64,000 bases of DNA, from positions 66,450,992 to 66,514,991 of the forward strand of contig NC_079498.1 of the NCBI RefSeq assembly GCF_030052815.1, given 5' to 3'. Source of the DNA: Hevea brasiliensis. Lineage: Eukaryota; Streptophyta; Magnoliopsida; Malpighiales; Euphorbiaceae. Numbering within the stretch: the first letter of the stretch is position 1; each line of letters begins with the position of its first letter. This document shows, in pieces, positions 12,701 through 24,832 of the stretch. The translations under genes and the position numbers were made by a program. The notes beneath the pieces are model-generated. The model ran no database searches, was not told the DNA's origin, and worked only from the letters and a program-made list of their open reading frames with translations.

Positions 12701-12810
12701 TGAAAATCCTATTAAGGCACCACAACACGGAAGAGGCAACATGGGAGAGCGAGGAGACAATGAGGCAACAGTTCCCTCAGCTCTTCACATTAGGTAAATT
12801 TCGAGGATGA
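9785..12810 (+). pseudogene. pol: Pol (RT, RNase H, integrase, chromodomain-like tail)
   Basis: RT spans about 9980-10560, RNase H about 10840-11190, integrase about 11440-12330, and a chromodomain-like C-terminus about 12340-12800. The RT catalytic motif reads F-I-Y-D at 10418-10429: the first catalytic Asp (expected FIDD) is Tyr at 10424-10426. RNase H keeps TDHKSL. Integrase keeps the HHCC zinc finger (H..H, CLTC near 11575) and D, D, E residues (MDFVSG, SDRDPRF, the E after DG*S). Stops at about 10136, 10949, 11900, 11960, 12220, 12325, 12640 and 12664 mostly fit C-to-T or G-to-A. The frame changes exactly across a candidate intron at 11981-12060 and then stays open apart from stops to TGA at 12808. 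The tail resembles the VKxLRNKxIPxVKxL region of Tekay chromodomains, which bind chromatin and direct integration. Confidence 0.9.
11981..12060 (+). other. Candidate intron in integrase
   Basis: An 80-bp AT-rich segment starts GTAAAT and ends GATAG, between codons for I-I-Q and V-L-E-D in a region that is otherwise continuous in gypsy integrases. It contains an in-frame TGA. Its length is not a multiple of three, yet removing it joins the upstream frame to the downstream frame at codon boundaries (CAG | GTC). That makes splicing, or an intron-like insertion with splice sites, the simplest reading. Confidence 0.65.
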
Positions 12811-12821
12811 AATTTTTATTT

Positions 12822-12833
12822 AGAGGGGAAGAG
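12822..12833 (+). other. Polypurine tract of the Tekay-like element
   Basis: AGAGGGGAAGAG lies immediately upstream of the 3' LTR. It is the expected plus-strand primer site for reverse transcription. Confidence 0.85.
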
Positions 12834-12834
12834 T

Positions 12835-15800
12835 TATAACATCCTCCCTGTACGTATTCTGTATGTTCTGTTGCTCCAGTGGCCTAATATCAGTCCAGGC
12901 AAGTCAGGATGTCTGGAACTACACTTCGATGATAGTGAACAGACATATAATAATGAAATAAATAAAAAGAAAACATAAGAAAAATTTGAGAAAAATAAAA
13001 GAGAGGAAATGAAACTAAGTTAAATGAGCCGGCACCGTAGCGATGGATAACTGCACCGGGAAGTTACGACGAAGGCAATTGCTGACCCCAAGACTGCGGG
13101 AAACCCTCGGAATTAAATTTCGGGACATAAGTAAAGATTTATTGAAATGTAATTGACACTAGAAATATCAAAGAAAAATTAATAAATTAGTACAAAGAAA
13201 AAAATGAAAAATCGAGAAACAGACAAAAATCGGGAATATAACCCGAAGTGGGGCATTTTGGTCATTTGACACTTAGAGTTGCCTTTTGAACTAAATGTCC
13301 ATTAAAAATAAGTGGTGTTAAATTTTAAAAATCACATGAAAAATGAAATTATATACGTAATGTAATTAAGGGAAATAAAGGGGGTATAATTAGAAATACT
13401 AAAACTTGATTATTATAATAATATTACCATTATTAGTGGGGGTATAAATACACATGTTAAGGCAGATTTCTCCACTAACTAAATCATTTCCTTCAAGCTT
13501 CCAACAATGGCCGATTTATCACTCCCAATTCTCCATGGAAAATTTTCCATTCAAAACTTAATTCTCTCCCATTTTCAACATAAAACCACAAATTCTCTTC
13601 ATTAAACTTGGTCCACACATCTTGGGAAGGAGATGAGCAGCAAAAAGGAGGAGATTTGGTGAGGTTTTATAAAGCTCAAAAAAAAGGTTAGTGTCCAATT
13701 TTCCTTCCTTGCTTAGTTAAACTTTGAATTAAGGTTATGGTTAGTTGAATTGTTGAGAAATTGGGAGAATTGGATGAGTATTTAATGGGCTCAAATTTGG
13801 CAGCCATGGAAGACTATGAGAGTTTACTTAATTCTACATGTAAATGATGATTAGGCATGTTAATTTAAGTAAATAAATGTATTAGAGTTTATTGGCATGT
13901 GTATGTTTGAAGTGACAATTGAATTAAGGGTTTGAAAATGGGATTTTGATACTTTGGTAAACTGCCATGTTTGGCAGCCTATAATATTATGAAATAGTAT
14001 GTGAGTTTATGTAATTTATTGATGAGATGTGATGGTCTTAAATTGTGGACAGCATGTGTAGTTGCCATGGAAGTGTATGTGTAATATTAGTGTTGAGGTA
14101 TGTTGAGTTTCAGTAGAAGTAAATGTTGAACTTTAATGGTGTATTGTGTGCATTGAGCACTTGAGTGTTCTACCCAAAATGCTTTGCTAGAATTGTGTAC
14201 AATATATATAGAAGTGCCATGATTGAATATTGAAGTATTGGGAGGAGGAGGATTGTCAAAATTGGAATTGAAATTTTCAAATGCAGGTTGTGTGTGTTGG
14301 CAGTACCTAAATTAGGTTATAAGTGCAAAACTGTGAACCCAATTGGTATGAAGCCAATGGGGGGTGAAACTAGACACCAAATAGGCTAACTTTCATATGG
14401 AAACGTTGCTAAAATTCTGCCTAGAAGCTGACGACCTTAACAATGACCAAATCCGGAATTGGTAAGTGCAGGCCCAGATTTTTGACCTTATGAACAGTAG
14501 TTATTAAAATGACCGTAACTCACTCAAAACAGGTCCAAATGACCTGAAATTTTTACCATGGATAGCTTAGACATAGAGCTACAATTCTTATGATGACACC
14601 AAAGCCTAGAAATGGCCAAAACCAAGTCAAATAGCTTACACAAATTCAGGTACCAAAACTGCCAGAACTAAATGTGACCTAAAATTGACCAAACTTTGCA
14701 CTAAAGGTGCAATCTGTCCAACTTTAGTAAATTGACCATATCTTGGTCTATACAACTCAGAATGACCTGAAATTTGTGGCAAAAGTTCACTAAGATATAG
14801 AGCTACAATTTTTCTTCTTTCATGAGAAGCTAAAAACTAAGAAAAATAGGACATTAAGCAAGACCAATCTAGCATACTAAAACTGAAAATTTGACATTTA
14901 CATACAATGATACTTGAAGTAATTTGGCAATGAATGTGAACTTGTAAAAATGGTAAATTGCACTATATTGGAAGCATATTGAATTACAAATTGTGACATG
15001 TTGATGCTAGAATCAACTTATCCATAGTACTTAAAAAGGTCAACATTTACATTAACTTGTGAATTATATGATAAGTAGCAAACTCAAAAAAATGAACAAT
15101 TAAACAATTAATTTGTAATGTGCCCTAGTTTGCCTAGTTGACTAGTTTGGATAGTTTGGCATGCCAATAGGATTCTGATAGCTGTTCTGTAAATGGCTTT
15201 ATGCCATACTGTATTTTTACAACATATTATGCCGCACTGTGACTTTAATAGCCTACGGCTATACGTATTGTGTTATTATACTTAGCTTATCACCAGATTG
15301 ATTATATGGCTTTTTAGCCACACTGTTTGCACACCGGTAGACACTTTGTGACCGATGGTGTGATGGCCCGAGGTACTAGGTACCCAGTGCCAGTATATCT
15401 ATTTATCCAGTCTGGTCAGTATATAGGCTGCACGGACAGTTAATTTAAGCATTATTAAATTCAAATAGCTAAATTCAGTTTGTTGACATACAGAACCACC
15501 AAAATTAGCAAAAATGAAAGGTTAGCAAATAAAAGTAGAATAAATAATTGTAAAGAATATCGATGTCATAAATTCATAAACAATTCATTTACTTTATTTT
15601 AGTGTATATTTCTTTATATTTGGCACCACTAAGCAAAATTACTTAGCACGTTGCTTTTGTAACGCGTAGGTATTGGAGACACAGCTGGGGAGCCCAGCAG
15701 ACCTACGACCGAGTGAGACAACATATCTGCACAGGAGTCCAGGGTCATCTGCACTACACTGCATACATGGTAGGACTTAGGATCTTGTGTAATGACTATC

Positions 15801-16236
15801 AGTTGTATTTTGACATTTTGTTATGTAATATATATAGATATCATAAAACTTTAAAGTTTTTAATAATTTGTATATATTAAACTCCTATGGATAGTGTTTT
15901 GATGAATGTTAAATATGATGGACTATATTTTAAAGTTATGAAATTGTGAGACTGAAAAATTAGTTGGATGGTTGAGATTATCACATTGAATTGTTTTTAA
16001 CAGGTTTAGAAGGACATTTTGTCAGAAATACAGACGGCACCTTGCCAGATTTTTATTACCATTTTTGAAACACTAACTTTATTAAAGTACGAAAATAGTA
16101 TCAGCATGATATGAATATAAAGACTTCTTAAAATCAAATTGAGTTCAGGAAATGAGTTGATTATAGACTAGGTGCTCCAGCATGCCGTGTAGCACACCTT
16201 GCTCGGCTATACTGTAGACGAGCAAGGGGTGTTATA
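12835..16236 (+). repeat. 3' LTR of the Tekay-like element
   Basis: A 3402-bp LTR. Both termini carry transitions: it begins TATAACATCC instead of TGTAACATCC and ends TGTTATA instead of TGTTACA. The paired positions in the 5' LTR are intact. It holds the TATA box at 13443-13450, the palindrome TTGGCATGCCAA at 15166-15177, and the stem-loop at 15629-15646. The TSD TAATT follows at 16237-16241. Confidence 0.92.
13443..13450 (+). promoter_or_regulatory. TATA box in the Tekay 3' LTR
   Basis: TATAAATA is conserved with the 5' LTR copy at 5242. In this position it could drive read-out into downstream DNA rather than element transcription. Confidence 0.5.
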
Positions 16237-16516
16237 TAATTTGTATAGGAGGGACTGGTGCAACCGGGCTTCCGACACTCTGAGGAGCTGGGGTCTCTTC
16301 CTGTATATCAGCTGTAATCGACTGTTCTACTATCTTATCCCCCTCTTTCATTTCTATACACAGGATTTTCTACTTTCTGAATAACCAACACAAGGAGATT
16401 TCTCCCCGTCAGTTCATTTTGATGATGTAAATGTACTATATGTATCAAACATTTGAGCAGTTGTACTTATCAAAAAGTATTTCAAATTCATAATTCAAAA
16501 CTTACATTAAAAACTA
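16237..16516 (-). pseudogene. gag: Gag N-terminus of element G
   Basis: The minus-strand frame opens at ATG 16349-16351 and runs toward 16242. It encodes an acidic, Pro-rich N-terminus typical of plant gypsy Gag. At 16241 the Tekay element interrupts it, and the frame resumes at 4621. Between the ATG and the PBS (16352-16516) is the untranslated leader. No complete gag remains because the core domain is deleted in the other half. Confidence 0.7.
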
Positions 16517-16528
16517 GCTCTGATACCA
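16517..16528 (-). other. Primer-binding site of element G
   Basis: The minus strand reads TGGTATCAGAGC, a perfect 12-base match to the complement of the initiator tRNA-Met 3' end, eight bases downstream of the LTR end at 16537. This fixes the orientation of element G. Confidence 0.9.
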
Positions 16529-16536
16529 CTAAAATA

Positions 16537-19500
16537 TGTCACACCTTACCCTTTTGTAAAATATGACATGATCCCATAGTATACCTAATAAATTACTGAA
16601 CTTCGCCTACCGATAATCTATTAAATATACTACAAGGGATTTTGACAAAATAATTTCATTTTTAAGTTTGGCGTGGTGATAAAAATTTAATTCAAGTGTT
16701 TTCAATTCAAGTATGTGTCATAAAACTTATTTAGAAATAATTAGGCCTTTTTAAAATTTTACAAAAAAATCCATATGATTACGGCTAAAATTATGTAAAA
16801 ATAGTTCTTCAAACCTGTCGAAAATCACTTGTAACAGTTTCTATAATTCATGCTCAACAATTTCATCATAAGGAAATTTATTCATCAATTACATAGTTCA
16901 AAAGAAATTTAAATATTTGCATTCATTGAAGTAATAAAATTAATATTACAAAACTTTTCAAATGATCAAACTCAGAAGAAATAATATTACAATAATTTAC
17001 ATTTGATTACAGTCCCAAAAATAATATTACAAAGTTCTGTACAACTGCTCGAATGTAATTTATATACAAATAGTTACATGATTACATCAAAATCTAATGT
17101 ACAAGGGTATACCTATGATATACTCGAAGATAGTCCTAACCTGACTTCAAGTCATGATTTCAAGTAGTCTCATTCAGCTGCTCTATCCTTTCTTTCACCT
17201 GCGACAGCATACAAAAGCTATCACTGAGCAGTGAACTCAGTGGTGCACAACTAATAATTTAAAACTTAATACAAAACATGCTTTGACAATTCATAGCAAA
17301 GAGCTTGGACTATTTAAATTCTTCATAGTTCATAAAACCAAAATTAATATTTTAAATCATGCAAATAATTTCTTTGGATGACATTTGATCTAGTAATCAC
17401 AATTTACCAAATCATAATAAAACATTTGAAATATTCATATTTTTCTTAAACCATGAAAACAATATAACATTTTTCAACCACTAATAAACATTTATTTCAA
17501 TCTCATTTTTATCAAAGTATGCATAATTTAAGGGTGTTGTCAACAATTCACATAGTTGGACCCATGACACAAAATTTCACGATGATTACCGTATTGTACA
17601 CCACGAAAAATCAAACTCCCCCTAATAACCGAGGCTAAAGGAAGGCACCAAAGACTAGTTAGTATATATATGAGTACTCATCCGAACTCTACCTCAATTG
17701 GCAAGCCAGAGAGGGAGGAAACTCAAACCCAACAAGTGGAGGAGATCACAATCAATATCTTCTCACTATACAAGCTAATGAGGAATACAATCACATTGCC
17801 ATGTCAATTGAGGTTTCAAAACATATTTAAAGAAATTCCATTCACAAAACATATTTATAAATCAACAAATATATTTACTTGTTATAAATTCATGCACATG
17901 GTTGGCAAAACATCAAGTTCACCAAAGCACTTTAAAATACATTCAAATACCAGCCCACCCCCTTGCTACAATGAAATCAAGGGCCAACATCCACCTTTTC
18001 ATAATATAATTTCATTTCACAATTCACAATCTTCAAAACAATGTAAATAATTCTTTAGATGCATAGGAAAATCATATTTGTCCATTCAACAATTTAAAGT
18101 TCTCAATACAATAAAAATCAAAATTCATTCATATAGGCTTATTCAACTCAATTTCAAAGTGCAAAAAACAAATCAAAAGGGTTAGTTTTTCACAAACCTT
18201 CTTTGACTTTTCTTTTCTTGGCTTAATCCTTCCATTTCTTGGAATTTTCTTTTTCCTCTAAAATCACACAATTACTAAGGTTCAATACTTATTTCAATTA
18301 TCTTCAATAGCTAATCAACTTAATGCCTAATGCATCCCTAAGTAGACATTGAAATTTTCAATTTATTTTGGATCCAGGGCAGTTCTGGACCTTGACTTTG
18401 CAACTCCATTTTAACTTAGTTCTGGTCATAATTTAGAGTAGTTTTTTTCATGAAACTTGTTCCTCTATGTCTTAGTTTTATTTTCCAATTTGAATCACTC
18501 AATTTTGAGTTCTGGATCTCACGTTATGGCTAAATTACTAAACATCGTTCCAAGTGCCATATCCTACGATTCCAAGTTTCTAGATTTATATCTTAACTTT
18601 TCATTCCATATCCAGGCATTTTAAGCTAATACTTTAGCCCTGGTCCCTGAACCAATATTTTAGGTCTTTGTCTTAGGTTTTTAAATCATTTTGAATTACT
18701 TCAATTGGAGTTATGTAGAGAAAGTTATGACCTAATAACCATTCGGAGGTCATAAGGCCAATTAGCTAAGGAGCAGGAATTCCAGATTTAGGATTCCTGA
18801 ATTATCCCAACAATTCCCCTAACTTGCCCTATAAACTGGATTCTGGTTAAAACATAAAGTTTGTATTCCTATGTTTTATGAACATTTTGGTTTTAGAATC
18901 ACCTAATTTGCATTTTTGTAGCCTAAGTTATGGCAATTTTTCCAAAACTGGTCGGATGGCTCATTATCCAGGATTTCTAGGTTAGTCCAGAATCAGAGCA
19001 TATCTACTGGACCAATTTTATCTAGTAATTTGATTAACTAAGGGTCATAATTTGACTCTATGGTATTCTTATGAATTGTTCTCCTATGTCTCAGGTTTCC
19101 GTTGATTCAAGAATCATGTCAATTGGAGCTTTCTAGTGCAAGTTATGCTTAATTCACTAAACACTGTTTATTTGATCATTTTTTTTCAAGTCCAAAATTG
19201 CAATCCGGATTCAAGGCAAATTTAGGGCAACTTATGGTCATTTTCTAGGAAGGGTGTCTTCATAAAAAATTTATCCCTATGTCTTATGTTTCATTTTCAA
19301 TTGGTTTCACACCAATTGGAGTTGTGTAGCTCAATTTATATGCTGTTAAGCACACTGGACTCAAGTGTCCATAATTTCAGCATAATGACACATTACCAAT
19401 CCATCAATTCTTTTCATCAATTCAACATAAATTGTTAACTAAAGTAAGCCAAATGACCATAATTAGGCATCATAACATCAATTACATAGCATAATACAAA

Positions 19501-20655
19501 ACCCTAAATTTCACCAAAATCCTAATTCTCCATCTTCCCAATTCATGCAAATTCATCCAACTCACTACTCCAATCATATACATATAACTTCATACGAGCT
19601 AGAATTCATCATTAATCTCATCAAACACTTTAAATCCTAAGTTCCCTTAAGTTGGCCAAAATTCATACATCAAGATTCATGCATCATTTTCATAATTTTT
19701 TAAACAACATCCTTATATTCAACTTCAATTCAAAGAGTATATAACTAAATATCCTTGGAAAAGTGCTTACCTCTATTGATGATTTCCCAACTTCAATTGC
19801 CTCCTAATTTTCTTATTTTTTCTTGCTTCTAATCTTCCTATCTAGTGTCAATTGAATGTTTTCTATTAGTTTGGTATGGGATTTATGGAAGAAATGGGAG
19901 TTTTAGAGATTTAGTTAACTTAACAATGGAAGAAAAATGAAAGAAAAAAGAGGATAGAGGATGGTCGGCCAAGACTAAGAAGAAGACAATTTGTTTTTGT
20001 TTAATTTTTGGTCTTTTAAGGTGATAATTATCTCCAAATTTTAAATAATTAAGATTATAATTTTAATTGTATCATGCTAAGGTCATGATGATGTCATAAA
20101 GCAATTAAAATTTGGATTCTTAATCCCTTTTCTTTTCTTTCCATACACATTGTACATTTTTAATTCTTTTTTAATATTTTAAATCTCATACAATTAAATG
20201 GACATTTAGGTCAAAAGTCACCTCTACGAATGAATTGATCAAAATGCCCTTCATCGGGTTATAGTCCATCTTTTTCTATAATGTCTGATGAGTCCTAAGG
20301 TTCTGATTTTCTTATTTATACTTGTTTCCTTTTTATTTTTTTGATTTTCTAATTCCTAGTGGTTTCGTAACTAACCCTTAACTAAGGATTTCATGGGGTC
20401 TCATACGAATTTAAGGTGGCAACTGAGTTTGCAGTTGCTTTCCGGGTCGGTCACCCATCCTCAGCACTCTATACTCATTTAACCTATTTGTGCTTCATTT
20501 CTCTTATTTTAATTCAACCTCATTTGATCTTTATTAATTTTATTTATGTCTTTTCTATGTGAATTAAATATAGTCCCAGATATTCTAGCCATCTGGACAG
20601 ACACTAGTCACCGGAACAGTAGAATGTACAGACTACTTAATATGAGGGTGTTACA
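16537..20655 (-). mobile_element. Family-C-like LTR of element G (minus strand)
   Basis: A 4.1-kb LTR. On the minus strand it begins TGTAACACCC (20655) and ends GGTAAGGTGTGACA (16537). It carries the C-type landmarks in reverse, including the stem-loop pair at 17201-17240 and the 5' GTTCCGGTGAC module near 20605. It is followed by a PBS and gag as a 5' LTR should be, yet it is preceded by a PPT-like sequence as a 3' LTR should be. Flanking five-base TSDs are not seen. Open frames inside it, such as 17670-18050, have no recognisable protein features. Confidence 0.8.
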
Positions 20656-20920
20656 ACATCCTCCTTCCATAAACATTCGTCCTGACAATCACGAAGAGCA
20701 AATTTGGTGAGGTAGTGAGCCACTTTAATTGGATCATGGTAGACATGGGAAATATCAAAAGTAGTACACTGCTATGAAATGGAGAAAAGGTGAAGTAGAC
20801 GAGTGTCGTAGTAATAAGCCAAAAAACTATTCGAACATAGGTGCTAAACTAATGCCAAGCAATCCGATTCAAGCCTAATGATGTGTAGATTAGCTTTTAA
20901 CATTTGAATCAAAGCAAAGG
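20656..20920 (-). other. PPT and 3' end of a gypsy internal region (remnant)
   Basis: On the minus strand the bases before the LTR read 'caggacgaatg...ggaaggaggatg', which resembles the pol-end and PPT of gypsy elements (compare 'gaggatgaaat...gaggggaagag' before 12835). No recognisable coding frame remains in the ~250 bp. It ends where the family-D repeat starts at 20921. Confidence 0.45.
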
Positions 20921-21930
20921 TGTAATGACCCAATTAGGAGCTATTATTGGCACTAGCGATCAGGTTAGCTTAAGGCTGCTGAAACCCATAACAAGCCTGA
21001 AAACCTATTTAACATAAAACTCTTTTCACATTAACCAAAACTTAAGCAACTCATATCAATCACACTTTAACCTTTACATTGAAGCATAATACATACTCCT
21101 TTAAAATGATTCACAATTTGAACCTTTTCATATCATTTAAAATAGTTAAAGTGCGACTCGTACATTCATACATAGAACACAAAGAGTATGCTTAAAATTA
21201 TGGTAACATCCATACATACATAACTTGGACAAAACTCATTATAATTCCTTACAACTATGCACTGCGTCCGTAAAAAAATTTACATGTCCAAACTAAAAAC
21301 ATCCGTCATGCATAAGAAATTCTATAGCTGCTCCTATTACTAGCTCTCCCAGAAGACACCTCTATCACTGCAACTCTACACTTGGGGTCAAGGGAATGGG
21401 GCAAGCTTCAAAGAGCTTAGTGAGTAAACCAGTCAAATATTTATTAATCATATTATTCATTCAATACATACGTAATGCATCAATCACATGAGTTTTTTAC
21501 ATCACAAATATTTCACATAAAATGGACTTATCACCAGTGATTTCCCATATTCAATGTGCCCAACTCATACAGAGGCTCCTCAGGAGTTCCTCTTAAATAC
21601 ATAGTATATTCAATGTGCCCATTTCATACAAAGGCTCCTTAAGACTTCTGTATAAATGTATAATATATTCAATGTGCCCGGCTCATACAGAAGCTCCTAT
21701 GGACTTTCGCTTAATAAATAGTCAGCCAAGGGCTTGTTAGGCCTGACCTAGCCTTACCACATCATATCATGTATGATCATAAACATATAACATAACTGTG
21801 TCATAGGGGAAACCAGTGGGTCATCCAATATCCATCGGGCATCAATAATAATTATGCAAAACTGCAACATATTTGTGTTCTCGATTCATACTTACTAATA
21901 AGTAATGAAATGATGCATATGGATGATTAT
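20921..21930 (-). mobile_element. Family-D LTR-like repeat, copy 1 (partial)
   Basis: It begins TGTAATGACCC and is similar along its length to 24833-26000: shared 'atggacttatcaccagt', 'ggctcct', 'gtgggtcatcca'. The minus-strand end GGGTCATTACA looks like an LTR 3' terminus, so I infer a minus orientation. It is cut at 21930 by the copia LTR. No coding region is seen. Confidence 0.5.
21547..21720. repeat. Three ~60-bp tandem units in family D
   Basis: Three successive units each contain 'tattcaatgtgccc' (or a one-base variant), then 'tcatacagaggctcct' and 'gactt'. The second family-D copy has a single unit near 25575, so this is a local expansion. Confidence 0.75.
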
Positions 21931-22982
21931 TGTTGGACCTAAGGGTCCTAATAAATATTTTGATGATAATAAACAATTAGTGTACTACTAATCTACTTTA
22001 GAAGTATTTGTGTTAAGATTGTAAGTTTAAAATTCAAAATTGTGAAATTGCTTCAAATCAAGGTTAAAAAAAAATAAGGAAATGAAGCAAAACAAAGTGG
22101 GATTCTACAATTTTATGTTTATTTATTTTCATGATATGTGAATCTCAATTAATTAATTGTGTTGGCACAAGTCTAGGTATTTCTTAGTATTATATTTCTA
22201 CTTATTTCTTGACCAAGAAAAAGCTAAATTATTTTTCTATTTTTGAGTGATGCAAAATTAGTTTGCTGAAAAATTTATTGAATTAGCTTTTCAACGATTC
22301 AAACGGATCAAAAATCTGACTTCGGGGCAAAAAGATATGGCTTTTAATCTTAAGTTTTTGGCAGTCCAGCGTTTGACAGCTAAACCTAGGCTTTTGAAAC
22401 TTGAAATAATAGGGTTTTAAGTGGTTGAACGACTATTTTTGTATTTAATGCACCCTAATGGTCATTTTCTTGCCAAAACTATAAATAGGAGCTATTTATG
22501 ACTGGAGAAGAGTTACAAAAACCTTCCATTTGAGAATTTATTGGTTTTTAGAGTCATTCTGCTCTTTCTCTATCTAGAACTTGACCCATTCCAATTAATT
22601 TCTTGAGACCTTATTTATGAGTTGTAATTTATTGAGTTCTGAGATAGAAAGTGAAGCTATTGAGTGTATTTAAAGTTTGAAGAGTGTGCTAGGGCATTAA
22701 GTTACTCTTGTGAGAGAAGGGATTGTCAAAGAGAAAGAGTTTGCTCTTTGTGGTTATTGTAAGGGAATTGTTCTTTACCCAAAGAAGATATTTAGTGGAG
22801 TTAACTCTCGATGAAGGCCTTGAGGAGAGGACGTAGGCTTGAGATAGCTGAACCTCTATAAAATCTTGTGTTCTTTTTTTTCTTTTTTCTCTTCCCTGTG
22901 TTTATTCTCAAAAATTCCTCTTAGCCTTCAAAATTTAAATTAAAACCTAATTCACCCTCCCCTTGGGTTGTTACAAGGAACA
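21931..22982 (+). repeat. 5' LTR of the copia element
   Basis: It begins TGTTGGACCTAAGG, a typical copia LTR start. The 3' end is ambiguous between ...GTTACA (22975) and ...GGAACA (22982). A strong TATA box lies at 22480-22487. The LTR abuts family D on the left. No matching 3' LTR is in the window, so neither its divergence nor its TSD can be judged. Confidence 0.75.
22480..22487 (+). promoter_or_regulatory. TATA box in the copia LTR
   Basis: TATAAATA in 'aaactataaataggagc' matches the plant TATA consensus closely. It is placed about 500 bp before the LTR end, consistent with a U3 promoter. Confidence 0.6.
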
Positions 22983-22987
22983 ATAAG

Positions 22988-22999
22988 TGATATTAGAGC
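22988..22999 (+). other. Degenerate primer-binding site of the copia element
   Basis: TGATATTAGAGC differs at two positions from TGGTATCAGAGC (initiator tRNA-Met complement). Its place just after the LTR supports the call. Confidence 0.7.
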
Positions 23000-23045
23000 T
23001 AGTCTTCATTCTACAAAGATTTAAGCATCTTGGAGCACAAATTAA

Positions 23046-24832
23046 ATGGCAACCCTCAATGCATAAGAAGGCTAATTAGGTTAAGACCTCCATTCTTTGA
23101 TGATAATGATTTTCGTTATTAGAAGAATAGGATGTATTACTTCCTCAAATCAGAAGGAGTAGACTTATGGAATGTTGTTGGGAATGGTGCATTCACCCCA
23201 ATCAAAGTTGTAGAAGGTGAACATGTAGAGAAACCAAAGGGTGAATGGAGTTAGCAAGAACAGAGAAGTGTAGCTCTAAATGACAATACAATCCATGTTT
23301 TGTTTTATGCTCTTAATAAAAGTGAGTACAACAAAGTGTGTATGAAATTTATCATAAAGGAAATTTAGGGTGCTTTGGTAATTACTCATAAAGGAACAAG
23401 TCAAGTGAAAGAGAACAAGATGGATTCCCTGATCTATCAATATGAGCTATTCAAGATGAAATCAGATGAGACTATTAGTCAAATGTATGATAGATTTATA
23501 GAAATCATTGGAAGAATCAAATCCTTTAGGAAGACATTCACTAATGAAGAACTAGTAAAGAAGATTCTAAGGAGTTTTTCGAAGGAGTCGCTACCAAAGG
23601 TGACTTCACTTAAGGATATCAAGGATTTGAGCAAGGTGCAACTTGATGAATTATTGGGAAATCTTGTTTATTGCGATGACACTCAAAAGAGAGCAAGTGC
23701 AGGAACCGAGCAAAGCCAAGAAGAACATTACTTTCAAGGTGTCCTCTGAAAACTCAAGTGATGATAATGAGTTAAATGAAGAAGAGTTGGCCTTAGTAAT
23801 AAAAAGAATAAGGAAGATGCTTTTCCAAAACAATAAGTTCATTCCAAAGAGGAACTTTAAGAAGGATAAGGGTGAGAGTAGCAAGAGGGATCCTCTCATA
23901 TGCTATGAATGCAATAAGCCGAGTCACATTAAAATGGAGTGTCCTAAGTTGAAAAAGCCATTCAATAAGTCTAAGAAGAAGGCACTCAAAGTAACATGGG
24001 ATAAATCCAATGACTCTGAAGATAAGGAGATTAGTGATGAAGTTTCCAACATATGCTTTATGGCAATGAAGGAAAGCTCAAATGAGCTAGCTTTAAGTGA
24101 TGATATTGTTAAATTTTCTTATGATGAACTTGTTATTGCTCTTAAAGTCATAAATGATGAACTAGAGTTGAGTCATAAGAAAAACAAGCTTTTGAAAAGT
24201 GAACTAGTTAGTTTAAGGAAGGAAAGTGAAACCTCATCTAAGGATTCTATACGTTTAGATTATAATGTGCAAAAATCCTTAGATGAGCTCTCCCTAGAAA
24301 ATGAGAAGTTGAAAAAAGAAATTCTTGAGTTAAAGACTTCTCTTTCCAAATTTACTAAAGGGAAGGACAAACTTGATGCTATTTTGGTCTTTCAAAGTTT
24401 CCCTAGCATTAAGTATGGGCTTGGCTATAGCAAATTTGCACAAGCACCTCTTTCCAAGACTATATTTATGAAAATAATTAGTTTTAGTGAGCCTAGCCCC
24501 TAAGAGTCTAGCCCAAAGGTGTCTAATCCTAAGAGGCAAGAGCTAAAAACATCTAGTGGTAGTGCACCTAGAAAGACTCCACATCATCAATATGTCTCTA
24601 GACAAAATGTCAATAAGGCATATGCATATAGAAAATTTGTATTTAGCGAAACTCCTATAGGGGAGGCTCACAACTATCATCACACTCATAATGCTTCATG
24701 CTCACATGCTCATGATGAACATAAAAAGAATGGTCACATGAGACCATATGCACGCTCATATGTTTATAAATCAAGAATAAGAAGGTTCAATGGTGATTGC
24801 AACTATTGTGGCAACTTTGGTCACACCAACTA
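23046..24832 (+). pseudogene. gag: Copia Gag, SIRE-like
   Basis: The product is the capsid/nucleocapsid protein. The N-terminal copia gag domain (RPPFFDDNDF..., then KNRMYYFLKS near 23130) carries early stops. The main gag region at 23375-23749 contains the QYELFKMK and MYDRF motifs. A frameshift near 23690 leads to the frame ending at 24503. It holds a first knuckle CYECNKPSHIKMEC (about 23900-23943; the usual Gly before His is Ser) and a Lys/Glu-rich coiled-coil segment (about 24080-24350). A further frame, 24519-24832, reaches a second knuckle CNYCGNFGHTN near 24800. This knuckle is cut before its last Cys by the family-D repeat. The C-terminus resumes near 30406. Confidence 0.85.

Larger units (their letters stand above)
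4622..16236 (+). mobile_element. Complete Tekay-like Ty3/gypsy chromovirus
   Basis: An 11.6-kb element with all landmarks: 5' LTR 4622-7999, PBS 8005-8016, gag-pro and pol 8124-12810, PPT about 12822-12833, 3' LTR 12835-16236, and flanking TSD TAATT at 4617-4621 and 16237-16241. The domain order PR-RT-RH-INT places it in Ty3/gypsy. The C-terminal tail after integrase resembles the chromodomain of Tekay/Del chromoviruses. The first ~135 LTR positions differ at 8 sites between the two LTRs, so it is not a very recent insertion. Many in-frame stops make it non-autonomous. It is inserted in the gag of element G. Confidence 0.93.

Noticed and set aside
17670..18050. 126-codon open frame
   Set aside because: It runs antisense through a non-coding LTR with no recognisable domain, and AT-rich LTRs give such frames by chance.
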